The notes beneath the pieces are model-generated. The model was given only the letters and a program-made list of their open reading frames with translations. It was not told the origin of the DNA and searched no databases. Made by a program: the position numbers and the translations under genes. A stretch of 37,119 nt of DNA from Holophagaceae bacterium (GTDB taxonomy: Bacteria; Acidobacteriota; Holophagae; Holophagales; Holophagaceae), in the NCBI GenBank assembly GCA_017859995.1, contig JAFJUR010000036.1:1-37119 (forward strand). The letters run 5' to 3'. Positions 19,696-28,692 of this stretch are shown piece by piece (position 1 is the first letter of the stretch; every line of letters begins with the position of its first letter).

Positions 19696-19838
19696 GCGGC
19701 ACCTCCGCCGGACGCGCGCGGCGCGCGCTCCCACTCGCTCCGCTCGCGGCCTCGGAGCCTCCTCGCGCCGCACCCTGTGGGCTTTGGCCTCGCCAATGTG
19801 GCACTCCGCTCCGGCTGCATGCTCATGTCTCCAGCGTA

Positions 19839-19874
19839 ACGAAAAGGGCGGCGCTGGTGCGCCGCCCTTTTCGT
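19839..19874 (-). terminator. Terminator of the TonB-dependent receptor gene
   Basis: A perfect 16-bp stem (19839-19854 with 19859-19874) with a 4-nt loop, ending in TTTTCGT in the minus direction, 13 nt after the receptor stop codon. It separates that gene from the ymdB homologue, which must therefore start from within 19696-19838. Confidence 0.92.
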
Positions 19875-19887
19875 GCTGCGGGTGGGA

Positions 19888-22839
19888 CTAGAACGAGAAG
19901 CGGGCGCCGACCTGGATCTGGCGGGCAGAACCGATCCACGTCTGCTGCTGCGTGAGCGCCGGGGACACCGCGTCCACCGTGGACGCGTTGGAGACCGACG
20001 GCGTCCGGTAGGACAGGTAGGTGTCCTGGCGGTTGAGCAGGTTGAACACGTCGGCGGAGAGGGTCATCTTGACCCGCTTGGTGAGGAGGAAGTCGCGGCG
20101 CAGGCCCAGGTCGAAGGTGAGCGTGGAGCCCGCGCGACGGGTGTTGCGGCCAGTGTCGACGCCGTTCTGGAAGTAACGGTCGTTGGTGGAGTTCGCATCG
20201 CCGTTCACGTCCGTGCCGTAGGTCAGGGTGTAGGGCGTGCCCGTCTGGTAGCGGATGGAAACGGAGGTCAGCAGCCCCGTGACTTCCTTGTCGAGGAAGC
20301 TGAAGTAGCCGGTGAGGACCTGCCGACGGTCGGTGTCAGCGTAGCCCCACTGGGCGCCCAGGTTGCCCTGGTCCTGGATGCCAACGCCCGAGTAGTTGCG
20401 CTCGTTGGAATCGCTGTCCTTGTTGATGGCGTAGGTGTAGTAAAGCTGGGCGTCGAAGGCGCTGCCGTCCTTGTGGTACTTCATGCTGGCCGTGTAGGCG
20501 TGGTACTGGCTGGTGGCATCGGACAGATACAGGCCCATGGTGCCGTAGGCGGCATTGGGGCGGACGGCCGTGTAGGCGCCGCTCCCGCTGATGGTGCTGG
20601 GGTAGATCAGGCGGCCCGAGGCGTTCGGGGTGGGGTTGCCGAGGTTCAGGTCCGCGGTGCGCTCGAGCTGCTTGGCCTTGGCGTAGGTGGCGGAGAGGCC
20701 CAGCACGAGATCGCCGAAGAAGGGACGCTCGGCGCCGATGTTGATGCGGTCGGTGTAGGGGTTCTTGAAGTCCGGGCTGAAGGACCAGATGTTGAACCCG
20801 GTGAGGGTCACGCCGGTGGGCATGGCCGAGATCCAGTAGGGGTTGGCGGCATTGAAGGTGGCGCCGCGGGGGATGCCGTAGGTGGCGGCTTCACCAGGCT
20901 GGAAGTCCTTGGAGCCCGTGCGGATGCCGTTGGCCGCGAAAGCCTGGTAGAGGAACACGGCGGGCGTGGTGCTCACGTAGCGGCCCACGCTGCCGCGGAC
21001 CACGGTCTTGCCCTGGTCGAAGGCGGGCGTCCAGGTGAAGGACACGCGAGGGGAGAACTGGCTGTCCGTGGGGATCTTGCCGGTCACGGGCATGGGAGAG
21101 GCGAGCCGGTTGCTCATGTCCAGGATCGGGAAGTCGGGGTTCTTCTGACGGTCCCAGCGGACGCCAACGCCCAGCTTGAAGGTGTCCGTCAGGCGCCAGT
21201 CGGTCTGGATGAAGGCGGCCATCTGCTTGTAGCTGGTGTCGAACAGGCCGGCGTCCTGGACGGGGCTATTGAGGCCGAAGTTCTGGCGGTAGTAGGACCA
21301 GTTGCCCGCCCGGAAGTTGGCCAGGGAGCTGAACTGGTAGATGCCCTGCCAGCTGCCGGCGAAGAACTCGGACACGTTGATGTCGTTGTAGTCGATGCCG
21401 GCCTTCACCTGGAAGGTGGGGGTGACGTAGCTGATGTTCTCCTGGAACTGCGTGCGCTTGGTGTTGTAGGTGCGGTCGAAGGGGTAGGCGCCGTAGTAGC
21501 CGACGTTGCTGATGCTGACTTCGGGGATCTTCGAATAGGTCGACCGGGGCATGTCGTCCTTGGTCTGGCTGATCCGGAACTCGTTCATCCAGTTCGCGCC
21601 GATCACCCAGTTCCACTGCAGGACGTAGGCGTCGGTCTTCACGTCGTCCGAGGCCAGGTTCTCATAGGCAGCCATGGTGCTGGCGCCGGTGGCGCCCTTG
21701 AAGCTGGAGTGGTTCACCCGCAGCTGGATGTTGTGGTCGATGGTGGGGTTCCAGTCGAAGCGGATGAAGTAGGTGTCGGAGTCCTCGGGAACCGAGTAGT
21801 TGCCGCCCTTGGCGAGGAGCACGGCGTCGTTGGCCTGGCCGGCGACGGTGGGGTCGAGGGCCACGGGCGTGTTGCCGCCCCAGACCTGGTTGATCGGGGA
21901 CTTCTTGCGCTGGGCGTCGTAGGCCACGAAGAAGAAGAGCTTGTCCTTGATGATGGGGCCGCCGATGCTGAAGCCGAACTGCTCCTGCTCGAAGGCGCCG
22001 ACGGGGAAGGTCGTGGTGGAGCCGTTGGGCTGCCGCAGGGTCGGGCCGGCTTCCACCCAGCCGCGGGGGCGCTGGTAGTAGAAGAGGCTGCCGCCGAGCT
22101 CGTTGGTGCCGTTCTTGGTGATGGCGTTCACGTAGCCGCCGCCCATGCGGCCGAACTCGGCGCTGGCACCGTCGGTGACCACCTGATACTCGCGGATGGC
22201 TTCGATGGAGATGGTGAAGGGCGTCTTGCCCTCGGCCGCACCGGTGGCGCCGCCGAAGAAGGGCTCGTTGTTGTCGCCGCCGTCGATGTTGATGGAAGTG
22301 TTCACGCCGCGCTGGCCGGCGATGGCGAGGTTGCCGCGGTTGCTGTCCACCACCACCTGGGGCGCGAGGGTGGCCAGGTTGGTGAAGTTGCGGTTGAACA
22401 CCGGCAGGTTGGTGAGGTTGTCGGGGGAGACGATGGCAGCCGCGCTGGCGCGCTCGGAATCCACCTGGGTGGCTGCGGCGATCACTTCCACCACGGCGCC
22501 GGTCTCAGGGGCCATCTTGATGGTCAAGGGGGCCGCGTCGCCCAGGTTCAGGTTCACCTTGACGTTGCTGGCGGTCTGGAAGCCGGCCTTGGTCACGGTC
22601 ACGGTGTAGGGGCCGACGGGCAGCAGCGTGGCGAGGTAGCGTCCCTCGCTGCTGGTCTGCAGGGTGCGGGTCAAACCGGTCTCACCGTTTCGGATGACCA
22701 CCGTGGCGCCGGCCACGGGCGCGCCTTTGGTATCGAGGACGCGCCCGCCCAGCTGGGCGGAAACACCCTGGGACATGAGCGGCGCCGCCGCCACGAGCAG
22801 GGCCGCAAGGGATGTGCAGGGCAAATGCCTAGAACGCAT
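19888..22839 (-). CDS. TonB-dependent receptor, Oar-like, with carboxypeptidase regulatory-like domain
   Basis: About 983 residues; an outer-membrane beta-barrel. Signal peptide at residues 1-28 (CTSLAALLVAAAPLMSQGVSA). Residues about 30-115 are a carboxypeptidase-regulatory-like beta-sandwich (GGRVLDTKGAPVAGATVVIR...GPYTVTVTKAGFQ). A plug domain follows, with NLPVFNRNFTNLATLAPQV and AGQRGVNTSINIDGGDNNEP, and then a long barrel ending in QIQVGARFSF with a terminal Phe for BAM-dependent insertion. This architecture is abundant in Acidobacteria and myxobacteria (Oar); the substrate is unknown, with peptide, glycan or adhesion roles possible. The ATG at 22839 is preferred over that at 22854 because GGAGGA (22852-22847) sits 7 nt before it. 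Divergent from the S55 gene. Confidence 0.93.
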   Translation of the reverse strand: MRSRHLPCTSLAALLVAAAPLMSQGVSAQLGGRVLDTKGAPVAGATVVIRNGETGLTRTLQTSSEGRYLATLLPVGPYTVTVTKAGFQTASNVKVNLNLGDAAPLTIKMAPETGAVVEVIAAATQVDSERASAAAIVSPDNLTNLPVFNRNFTNLATLAPQVVVDSNRGNLAIAGQRGVNTSINIDGGDNNEPFFGGATGAAEGKTPFTISIEAIREYQVVTDGASAEFGRMGGGYVNAITKNGTNELGGSLFYYQRPRGWVEAGPTLRQPNGSTTTFPVGAFEQEQFGFSIGGPIIKDKLFFFVAYDAQRKKSPINQVWGGNTPVALDPTVAGQANDAVLLAKGGNYSVPEDSDTYFIRFDWNPTIDHNIQLRVNHSSFKGATGASTMAAYENLASDDVKTDAYVLQWNWVIGANWMNEFRISQTKDDMPRSTYSKIPEVSISNVGYYGAYPFDRTYNTKRTQFQENISYVTPTFQVKAGIDYNDINVSEFFAGSWQGIYQFSSLANFRAGNWSYYRQNFGLNSPVQDAGLFDTSYKQMAAFIQTDWRLTDTFKLGVGVRWDRQKNPDFPILDMSNRLASPMPVTGKIPTDSQFSPRVSFTWTPAFDQGKTVVRGSVGRYVSTTPAVFLYQAFAANGIRTGSKDFQPGEAATYGIPRGATFNAANPYWISAMPTGVTLTGFNIWSFSPDFKNPYTDRINIGAERPFFGDLVLGLSATYAKAKQLERTADLNLGNPTPNASGRLIYPSTISGSGAYTAVRPNAAYGTMGLYLSDATSQYHAYTASMKYHKDGSAFDAQLYYTYAINKDSDSNERNYSGVGIQDQGNLGAQWGYADTDRRQVLTGYFSFLDKEVTGLLTSVSIRYQTGTPYTLTYGTDVNGDANSTNDRYFQNGVDTGRNTRRAGSTLTFDLGLRRDFLLTKRVKMTLSADVFNLLNRQDTYLSYRTPSVSNASTVDAVSPALTQQQTWIGSARQIQVGARFSF

Positions 22840-22995
22840 GGGAAGTTCCTCCATAGATCGAGGGTAGCTGGCCGGAGTCCCGGAAAGAAGGGGACCATTG
22901 GGTCAAGGAACGAAAGTCACGCCTGGGACACCTCAAGGTCACAGGGGGGTCCACGGGGGGCCGTCTGTTAGGCTTCTTCCTTTGTTGAGAACCCC

Positions 22996-24759
22996 ATGCA
23001 ACTGGCCGCTTCCGCCCTCGCCCTGCTGACCTTCCTGCTGCCGGGGATGCCCCTGGCGGCCCAGGCCCCGGCCCAGGCACCCGCCACCATGGGGGTCGCC
23101 GACATCCGGGCCGGCATGAAGGGCTATGGCCGCACGGTCTTCCAGGGCGGCAAGATCGAGCGCTTCGAGTTCGAGGTGCTGGGCGTCCAGAAGAACGCGG
23201 CGCCCGGACGCAGCCGGATCATGGTCCGGGCCTCCGGGGGGCCCCTGGCCGACACCGGGATCCTCGCGGGCATGAGCGGCAGTCCCTGCTACATCGACGG
23301 CAAGCTCATCGGGGCCCTGAGCACGGGCATCGCCTTCGAGAAGGAGCCCATTGGCGGCATCACCCCCATCGCCGAAATGCTCGATCAGCTGCGCGACATC
23401 CCCGAGACCAGCTCCAGCCGCACCCCCCTCATCCTGCCCAAACTGGAACCGCCGAAGGTGCTGAAGGCCGCGCTGGCAGGCCAGATGCTGGATTTCCGGG
23501 CCCTGATGGGAGAGGCCGATCCCCAGGCGCTGCCCATGACCCTGGCCGGCAGCGCGCTGGGCGCCGAGGCTCAGCGGCTCTGGACCGGCTGGCCCGTGAC
23601 CTTTGCCGCCGCGCCCACCCTCAGCGGGGGGCGCGAAGATGCCAGTCCACTGGAACCTGGCGGCATGGTGGCCATCACCCTCATGCAGGGCGACCTGGAC
23701 CTGGCCGCCTCCGGCACCATCTCCTATGTATCCGGCAAGCGGGTCCTGCTGTTCGGGCACCAGCTGTTCAACCTGGGCCCCGTGGACCTGCCCATGTGGT
23801 CGGCCACCGTGGCCACCACGGTCTCGAGCTACCAGAACTCCTTCAAGCTGGCCATGCCCGTGGCGCCCGTGGGGGCGCTGCGGCTCGACCGCAGCTCCGG
23901 CGTGGCGGGCCTCTTGGGGGCCGAAGCCCGGATGGTGCCCATGCGCATCGGCCTGAACCTGGGCGGCAAGCGCACCCTCCACTTCCGGTTCGAGATCATG
24001 GACCATCCCGTGGCCACCGCCGCCCTGGCCGCCACGGCTGTGGCCCAGACCCTGGACGCCCATGTCCGCGGCCTCGGCCTCCAGAGCCTCTCCATGCAGG
24101 GCAACATCAAGCTGGCCGGCCACCCCGCCATCCAGATCGAGAACGTGATCGCGGACTTGAACGCCTCCCGCATGGCCCAGTACGTGGGTGCCATGCTCCA
24201 GGGCATCTGCCTGAACCCCTTCGAGAAGCCCGTCTTCGAGGGCATCTCGCTGACCATCAAGGCCGAGGAGCGGCTGGACCTCACCGGCATCGTGGGGGTG
24301 CGCCTCCTGAAGGCCCGGGCCAAGCGCGGCGAGGTGCTGCCGGTGCTGGTGACCCTCCAGAACATCCAGGGCGTACGGGAGACGGCCACCTTCAACATCC
24401 AGGTGCCTTCCTCCGCCGCCAAGGGCAAGGCCACCCTCATGGTGGGCGACGGGTTCAGCCTCACGGCGGCGGATCCTGATGAGCGCGTGATCGAGGTCGC
24501 CAGCCTGGGCGACGTGGTCCGCATCCTGAACGGAGCCCTCCGGAACAACCACGCCTATGCCCTGCTGGTGCAGGCCCAGGCGGGCGCGGGTCTGCGCGGG
24601 AGCCGCATCGAGGGCATCCCGCCCACGGTGGCCAGCCTGGTGGGCGGCGATGGGGCGAGCAGCGACAATCGCCTGCAGCGGCGGATCGTCGGCCGGGCCG
24701 TGCTGCCCCTGGAACGGGAAGTGCGGGGCCTCAGCCAGCTGGAAGTGGAGATCGAGTAG
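22996..24759 (+). CDS. SpoIVB-type S55 peptidase-like secreted protein
   Basis: 587 residues with a signal peptide (ASALALLTFLLPGMPLAAQA, 5-24), so it acts outside the cytoplasm. An N-terminal module (33-130) includes GMKGYGRTVFQGGKIERFEF and the serine motif GMSGSP (92-97, probable nucleophile Ser94) followed by CYIDGKLIGAL. A second module has SGTISYVSGKRVLLFGHQLF with His255. These are the two hallmark segments of the S55 (SpoIVB) peptidase domain, but Ser comes before His, the reverse of Bacillus SpoIVB, and no PDZ domain precedes them. The rest (about 300-587) is unrecognised. Whether it is an active protease is unproven. The next gene begins 26 nt later, so the two are probably co-transcribed. 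Confidence 0.8.
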   Translation: MQLAASALALLTFLLPGMPLAAQAPAQAPATMGVADIRAGMKGYGRTVFQGGKIERFEFEVLGVQKNAAPGRSRIMVRASGGPLADTGILAGMSGSPCYIDGKLIGALSTGIAFEKEPIGGITPIAEMLDQLRDIPETSSSRTPLILPKLEPPKVLKAALAGQMLDFRALMGEADPQALPMTLAGSALGAEAQRLWTGWPVTFAAAPTLSGGREDASPLEPGGMVAITLMQGDLDLAASGTISYVSGKRVLLFGHQLFNLGPVDLPMWSATVATTVSSYQNSFKLAMPVAPVGALRLDRSSGVAGLLGAEARMVPMRIGLNLGGKRTLHFRFEIMDHPVATAALAATAVAQTLDAHVRGLGLQSLSMQGNIKLAGHPAIQIENVIADLNASRMAQYVGAMLQGICLNPFEKPVFEGISLTIKAEERLDLTGIVGVRLLKARAKRGEVLPVLVTLQNIQGVRETATFNIQVPSSAAKGKATLMVGDGFSLTAADPDERVIEVASLGDVVRILNGALRNNHAYALLVQAQAGAGLRGSRIEGIPPTVASLVGGDGASSDNRLQRRIVGRAVLPLEREVRGLSQLEVEIE

Positions 24760-24785
24760 CGATGCATTCACGAGGAAGGGAATCT

Positions 24786-26903
24786 ATGCGTTGGTTCAGT
24801 CTCGTTCTTTCCGCCGCACTGGGCGTGACCGCCCTGGCGGACCAGCCCACCGCCACCTTCTCGAGCTTCAATGACTGGCTCGGCTCAGAGACCCGGGGCG
24901 TGCGCATCGATGCGGACGGCCGCCTCCGCCTGGCGCCCAACCTGCGGCGCGTGGGCCAGCTGCCCGAGGGCGTGATCTGGGCCGCGGTGCCGGATGGCTC
25001 CGGCGGCGCCTACCTGTCGGCGGGCACCGACGGAAAGCTGTTCCACTACGTCGCGGGGCAGATGAAGCCCCTGGCCCAGGTGAAGGGCGGCATCGTCTTT
25101 GCCATGGCGCGCCTCGGCCAGGATCTGGTGGTGGCGCCCACCGGCGAGGGCAAGCTCTTTCGCGTCACACCCGGCGGGGACGTGAAGCCCTTCGCCGACA
25201 TCGATGCCCGCATCGTCTGGGCCCTTGCCACGGAAGGCGATGCCGTCCTCGTGGCCGGCGGCTCCGAAAAGGGGGCCGCGCTGGTGCAGGCCCGGGAAGG
25301 CAGCAGCCGCCGCCTGGCGGAACTGTCGGACGAGACGGCCTTCACGGCGATGGTCTCGGACGGGCAGGGGGGATGGTACCTGGGCAGCCATGGCCGAGGC
25401 CTGGTGCTCCGCTACAGCCGCCAGGGCGACCGCCTGGAGACTCTGATGGACACGCCCTTCGAGGAGGTGCGCGCCCTGGCCGTGGCCGACGGCCAGCTCT
25501 ACATCGGCGCCGACAACGGCCTCACGCCCAAATTCGCTACGGGTCAGCTGGAACGCCGCGAAGGCTACCTCCAGGCGGAGACCGCCACCGCGGCCCGTTC
25601 CGCCGTGCTCCGGATGGACAGGGAGCGGGTTCCGGAAGTCCTCTGGCAGAGCGCCCAGAGCCAGGTCTATGCGCTGACCGCCTGGAAGGGGCAGCTCCTG
25701 GTGGCCACGGGCAACCGGTCGCGGATCTTCTCCCTGCCGCTGGGGAAGGGGCGCGACGCCGATTCTTTTGCGCCCTTCGCCGTGGTGCAGGAACTGGGCA
25801 CGGCCCAGGCCACCGCCTTCCTGCCCTCGGGCGGCGACCTGCTGGTGGTGGGCTCGAATCCGGCTGAACTGCACCTGCTGTCCGAGGCGCAGGCCACGGA
25901 GGGCACCCTGGAGTCGCGCATCCTCAAGGGCGCGCCCATCGCCGACTGGGGCCGAGCCTACCTGGATGCGGAAACGCCCACGGGCACCAGCGTGGAGCTG
26001 CAGTTCCGCACCGGCAGCACCGAGGCGCCGGACGCCACCTGGAGCGCCTGGACGCCCCCGCTCCGCAGCGGCGAGCGGCCGGCCCTCCCGCCTTCCCGGT
26101 TCGCCCAGTTCCGGCTCCGCCTGGGCAGCACCCGGGGCGGCGCCTCGCCCATCGTGGAGACCGTGAGCCTGCACTGGGCCCACCGCAACCTCAGCCCCGT
26201 CTGGGAGGGGGTGGACCTCATGCCGCCAGGTCTCGTCATCACCCGCAACGCGCCGCCCGATGACATCGGCATCGAGCGCGTGCCGCTGGAGACGCAGAAG
26301 CTCATCCCGGCCCTGGGCTACATGGGCGCCGAGAAGCGCAGCTTCCGCCGAGGCGGCCAGAGCTTCGTGTTCCGCGTGAACGATCCGAACGGCGACACGC
26401 TTCGCTTCTCCATCTCGCTGGTGCCCGACCGGGGCGCGCCCATCCCCCTTGAGAAGGACTGGAAGGAGCGGTTCTTCAGCTTCGACACCCTGCCCGTGCC
26501 CGATGGGCGGTACCGGCTGGAAGTGGTGGCCTCGGACGCCCCCACGGCCGCCTTCAACACGGTCCTCACCAGCACCTGGCGCACGGCGCCATTCCTGGTG
26601 GACCACACCCCGCCCGCCATCTCCGACCTGAGCGCGGCCCTCGAAGGGGACAGCATCCGGGTGCGGTTCCTGGCCCGGGACGAAACCGGCATGTTGAAGG
26701 AGGCCGCCGTCAGCGCCGATGGCGAGCGCTGGCTCCAGATCGTGCCGGAGGACCGGGTCTTCGACCAGAAGGAGGAGCGCTTCGACGTGCTGGTGCCCCG
26801 GGATGCCGTCCGCGGCAGCCGCGTCCTCGTGCGGGTGGTGGACCAGCACAACAACGAGCAGACCGCGGCGGTCACCATCGGGGCCGTTCCCGCCAAGCGC
26901 TAG
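24786..26903 (+). CDS. Secreted beta-propeller-like protein with C-terminal Ig-like region, unknown function
   Basis: 705 residues, no family I can name. Signal peptide at 1-18 (MRWFSLVLSAALGVTALA). Residues about 45-370 contain repeated blade-like units (for example GVIWAAVPDGSGGAYLSAG, GIVFAMARLGQDLVVAPTG, IVWALATEGDAVLVAGG), suggesting a WD40/PQQ-like propeller. The C-terminal 300 residues look like two or more Ig/FnIII-type beta-sandwiches (DPNGDTLRFSISL, PDGRYRLEVVASD, HTPPAISDLSAAL). The ATG at 24786 is chosen for the signal peptide and the GAGGAAGGG 5 nt upstream. It follows the S55 protein by 26 nt and is probably its partner or substrate-binding companion; that is inference from position. 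Confidence 0.75.
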   Translation: MRWFSLVLSAALGVTALADQPTATFSSFNDWLGSETRGVRIDADGRLRLAPNLRRVGQLPEGVIWAAVPDGSGGAYLSAGTDGKLFHYVAGQMKPLAQVKGGIVFAMARLGQDLVVAPTGEGKLFRVTPGGDVKPFADIDARIVWALATEGDAVLVAGGSEKGAALVQAREGSSRRLAELSDETAFTAMVSDGQGGWYLGSHGRGLVLRYSRQGDRLETLMDTPFEEVRALAVADGQLYIGADNGLTPKFATGQLERREGYLQAETATAARSAVLRMDRERVPEVLWQSAQSQVYALTAWKGQLLVATGNRSRIFSLPLGKGRDADSFAPFAVVQELGTAQATAFLPSGGDLLVVGSNPAELHLLSEAQATEGTLESRILKGAPIADWGRAYLDAETPTGTSVELQFRTGSTEAPDATWSAWTPPLRSGERPALPPSRFAQFRLRLGSTRGGASPIVETVSLHWAHRNLSPVWEGVDLMPPGLVITRNAPPDDIGIERVPLETQKLIPALGYMGAEKRSFRRGGQSFVFRVNDPNGDTLRFSISLVPDRGAPIPLEKDWKERFFSFDTLPVPDGRYRLEVVASDAPTAAFNTVLTSTWRTAPFLVDHTPPAISDLSAALEGDSIRVRFLARDETGMLKEAAVSADGERWLQIVPEDRVFDQKEERFDVLVPRDAVRGSRVLVRVVDQHNNEQTAAVTIGAVPAKR

Positions 26904-26920
26904 CTCCGGCTGGCGAAAAC

Positions 26921-26956
26921 GCAGAAGGGCGCGGCCCGCGGACCGCGCCCTTCTGC
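26921..26956. terminator. Hairpin terminator between the propeller gene and the crotonase gene
   Basis: A perfect 14-bp stem (26921-26934 with 26943-26956) with an 8-nt loop between convergent genes. T-tracts are weak, but the position fits a shared terminator. Confidence 0.75.
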
Positions 26957-26967
26957 TGAGGGATGGC

Positions 26968-27744
26968 CTACAGGCCCTTGAACTGCGCCGCGCGCTTCTC
27001 CAGGAAGGCGCCCATGCCCTCCTGCATGTCGGTGGTGGCGGCCAGCAGGCCAAAGAGGGCGGCCTCGTACTGCAGGCCCTGGTCCTGGGGCATCTCGATG
27101 CCTTCGTTCACCGCGGCCAGGGCGCTGCGCAGGGCCAGGGGCCCGCGGGAGAGGATGGTCCTCGCCAGCTTCTCGGCGGTGGCCTTCAGGTCGGCCTGGG
27201 GCACCACGCGGCTCACCAGGCCCATGCGCAGGGCATCGGCGGCGGGGGTCATCTCGCCGCTGAGGATCATGTCCAGGGCCACGCCCTTGCCCACCAGGCG
27301 GGGCAGGCGCTGGGTGCCGCCGTAGCCGGGAATGATGCCGAGGCTCACTTCCGGCAGGCCGAAGCGGGCGGTCTCGCTGGCGACGCGGATGTGGCAGGCC
27401 AGGGCAAGTTCGCAGCCGCCGCCCAGGGCAAAGCCGTTCACCGCGGCGATCACGGGCTTGGGCATGGATTCAATGCGCTGGAAGACCGCCTGGCCGCGCA
27501 GGGCCTGCACCCGGGCGGAGGCCGTGTCGAGGCTCTTCAGCTCCGCGATGTCGGCGCCCGCCACGAAGGCCTTCTCCCCGGCGCCGGTGACCACCACCAC
27601 GCCCACCTCGGCATCCTGCTCCAGCTCGGCGAAGGTCTGCTCCAACTGCTGCAGCACCTCGTTGTTCAGGGCGTTGAGCTTTTCGGGCCGGTTGAGGGTG
27701 ACCCAGGCGATGCGGTCGGCTTTCTCGACGAGGACGAAGGACAT
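26968..27744 (-). CDS. Enoyl-CoA hydratase / crotonase family
   Basis: A 258-residue crotonase that adds water across 2-enoyl-CoA (for example crotonyl-CoA to 3-hydroxybutyryl-CoA). Both catalytic glutamates are present, Glu112 in GGGCELALA and Glu132 in FGLPEVSLGI; the oxyanion-hole segments are AFVAGADI and NGFALGGG. Length and motifs suit a short-chain hydratase. AGGAG lies 6 nt before the ATG, and a TACAAT -10-like box lies about 22 nt upstream. With the separate 3-hydroxyacyl-CoA and acyl-CoA dehydrogenases it could complete three steps of short-chain beta-oxidation. It is divergent from nadC, with only 47 nt between starts. Confidence 0.92.
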   Translation of the reverse strand: MSFVLVEKADRIAWVTLNRPEKLNALNNEVLQQLEQTFAELEQDAEVGVVVVTGAGEKAFVAGADIAELKSLDTASARVQALRGQAVFQRIESMPKPVIAAVNGFALGGGCELALACHIRVASETARFGLPEVSLGIIPGYGGTQRLPRLVGKGVALDMILSGEMTPAADALRMGLVSRVVPQADLKATAEKLARTILSRGPLALRSALAAVNEGIEMPQDQGLQYEAALFGLLAATTDMQEGMGAFLEKRAAQFKGL

Positions 27745-27765
27745 GGGGGCTCCTGGTTTCCGGTC

Positions 27766-27775
27766 ATTGTACGCT
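27766..27775. promoter_or_regulatory. Overlapping divergent -10 candidates for crotonase and nadC
   Basis: Minus strand TACAAT (27771-27766) is a near-consensus -10 for the crotonase gene. Plus strand TACGCT (27770-27775) overlaps it and is suitably placed for nadC. No convincing -35 is seen for either. Confidence 0.4.
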
Positions 27776-27791
27776 GGAGCCGGAGTGACCG

Positions 27792-28640
27792 ATGTTCCAT
27801 CCCCCGCATCCTGAGACCTACCGCGACCAGCTGCGCGCCTTCCTGCGCGAGGACTGGGGCACCCAGGACTGGACCACGGCCGCCGTGCCGGACCGGCCCA
27901 TGGTGGCGCGGGTGGTGGCCAAGGGAGACCTGGTGCTGGCGGGACTTCCCGTGGCGCAGGAGATGTTCCGGCTGGTGGATCCCGCGCTGACCGTGGCGGC
28001 CTCCGCCGCCGATGGACAGCGGGTGTCCAAGGGGACCGAGGTGCTGCGCATCGAGGGTTCCAGCCACGGCATCCTGCTGGCTGAGCGGGTGATGCTGAAC
28101 CTGCTGCAGCGCCTCTCGGGCACGGCCACCCTCACCCGGGCTTTTGCGGATGCGGTGGCGGGCACGGGCGCGCGCATCCTCGACACCCGCAAGACCACGC
28201 CGGGCCTCAAGCTGCTGGAGAAGTACGCCGTGCGCTGCGGCGGCGGCGTCAACCACCGGCTGACCCTGGGCGATGGCGTGCTGCTCAAGGAGAACCACCT
28301 CGCCGCGGCCGGAGGGGTCCGCGCCGCGGTGGAGGCCGCGCGGGCCGCCGCGCCCAACCTGGTGAAGATCGAGGTCGAGGTGGAAACCCTGGGCCAGCTG
28401 AAGGCCTGCCTGGATCTGCCGGACGTGGACGGCGTGCTGCTGGACCACATGAGCCTGGAGCAGATGCGCGAGGCGGTGGCCCTGCGGGACCGCAGCGGCC
28501 GGCGCCTGTTCCTGGAGGCCAGCGGCAACCTCGCCCTGGAGCGGGCCCGGGCCGTGGCCGAGACGGGGGTGGATTTCCTCAGCGTGGGGGCCCTCACCCA
28601 CAGCGCCCCGGCCGTGGACTTCAGCCTCAGGATGGACTGA
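27792..28640 (+). CDS. nadC: Nicotinate-nucleotide pyrophosphorylase (quinolinate phosphoribosyltransferase)
   Basis: 282 residues. It converts quinolinate and PRPP to nicotinate mononucleotide, CO2 and pyrophosphate in de novo NAD synthesis. Diagnostic motifs are [18 protein letters not shown] (98-115), DTRKTTPG (131-138), GGGVNHR (150-156) and KENH (166-169), which carry the quinolinate- and PRPP-binding arginines, lysines and histidine. Length is normal. GGAG lies about 7 nt before the ATG. The nadA and nadB genes are not in the window, so the NAD pathway is scattered in this genome. The peptidase gene follows 52 nt later without an intervening terminator. Confidence 0.95.
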   Translation: MFHPPHPETYRDQLRAFLREDWGTQDWTTAAVPDRPMVARVVAKGDLVLAGLPVAQEMFRLVDPALTVAASAADGQRVSKGTEVLRIEGSSHGILLAERVMLNLLQRLSGTATLTRAFADAVAGTGARILDTRKTTPGLKLLEKYAVRCGGGVNHRLTLGDGVLLKENHLAAAGGVRAAVEAARAAAPNLVKIEVEVETLGQLKACLDLPDVDGVLLDHMSLEQMREAVALRDRSGRRLFLEASGNLALERARAVAETGVDFLSVGALTHSAPAVDFSLRMD

Positions 28641-28692
28641 CCGCGCCAGCTCGGACATGCTGTAGGCCTCACATCACGAGGCAGGGGGAGAC

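Noticed and set aside
19873-22971. A 1032-codon plus-strand open frame opposite the TonB-dependent receptor
   Set aside because: It is the mirror of the receptor gene's codon pattern, has low-complexity Val/Gly/Ala/Glu composition and no family motif.
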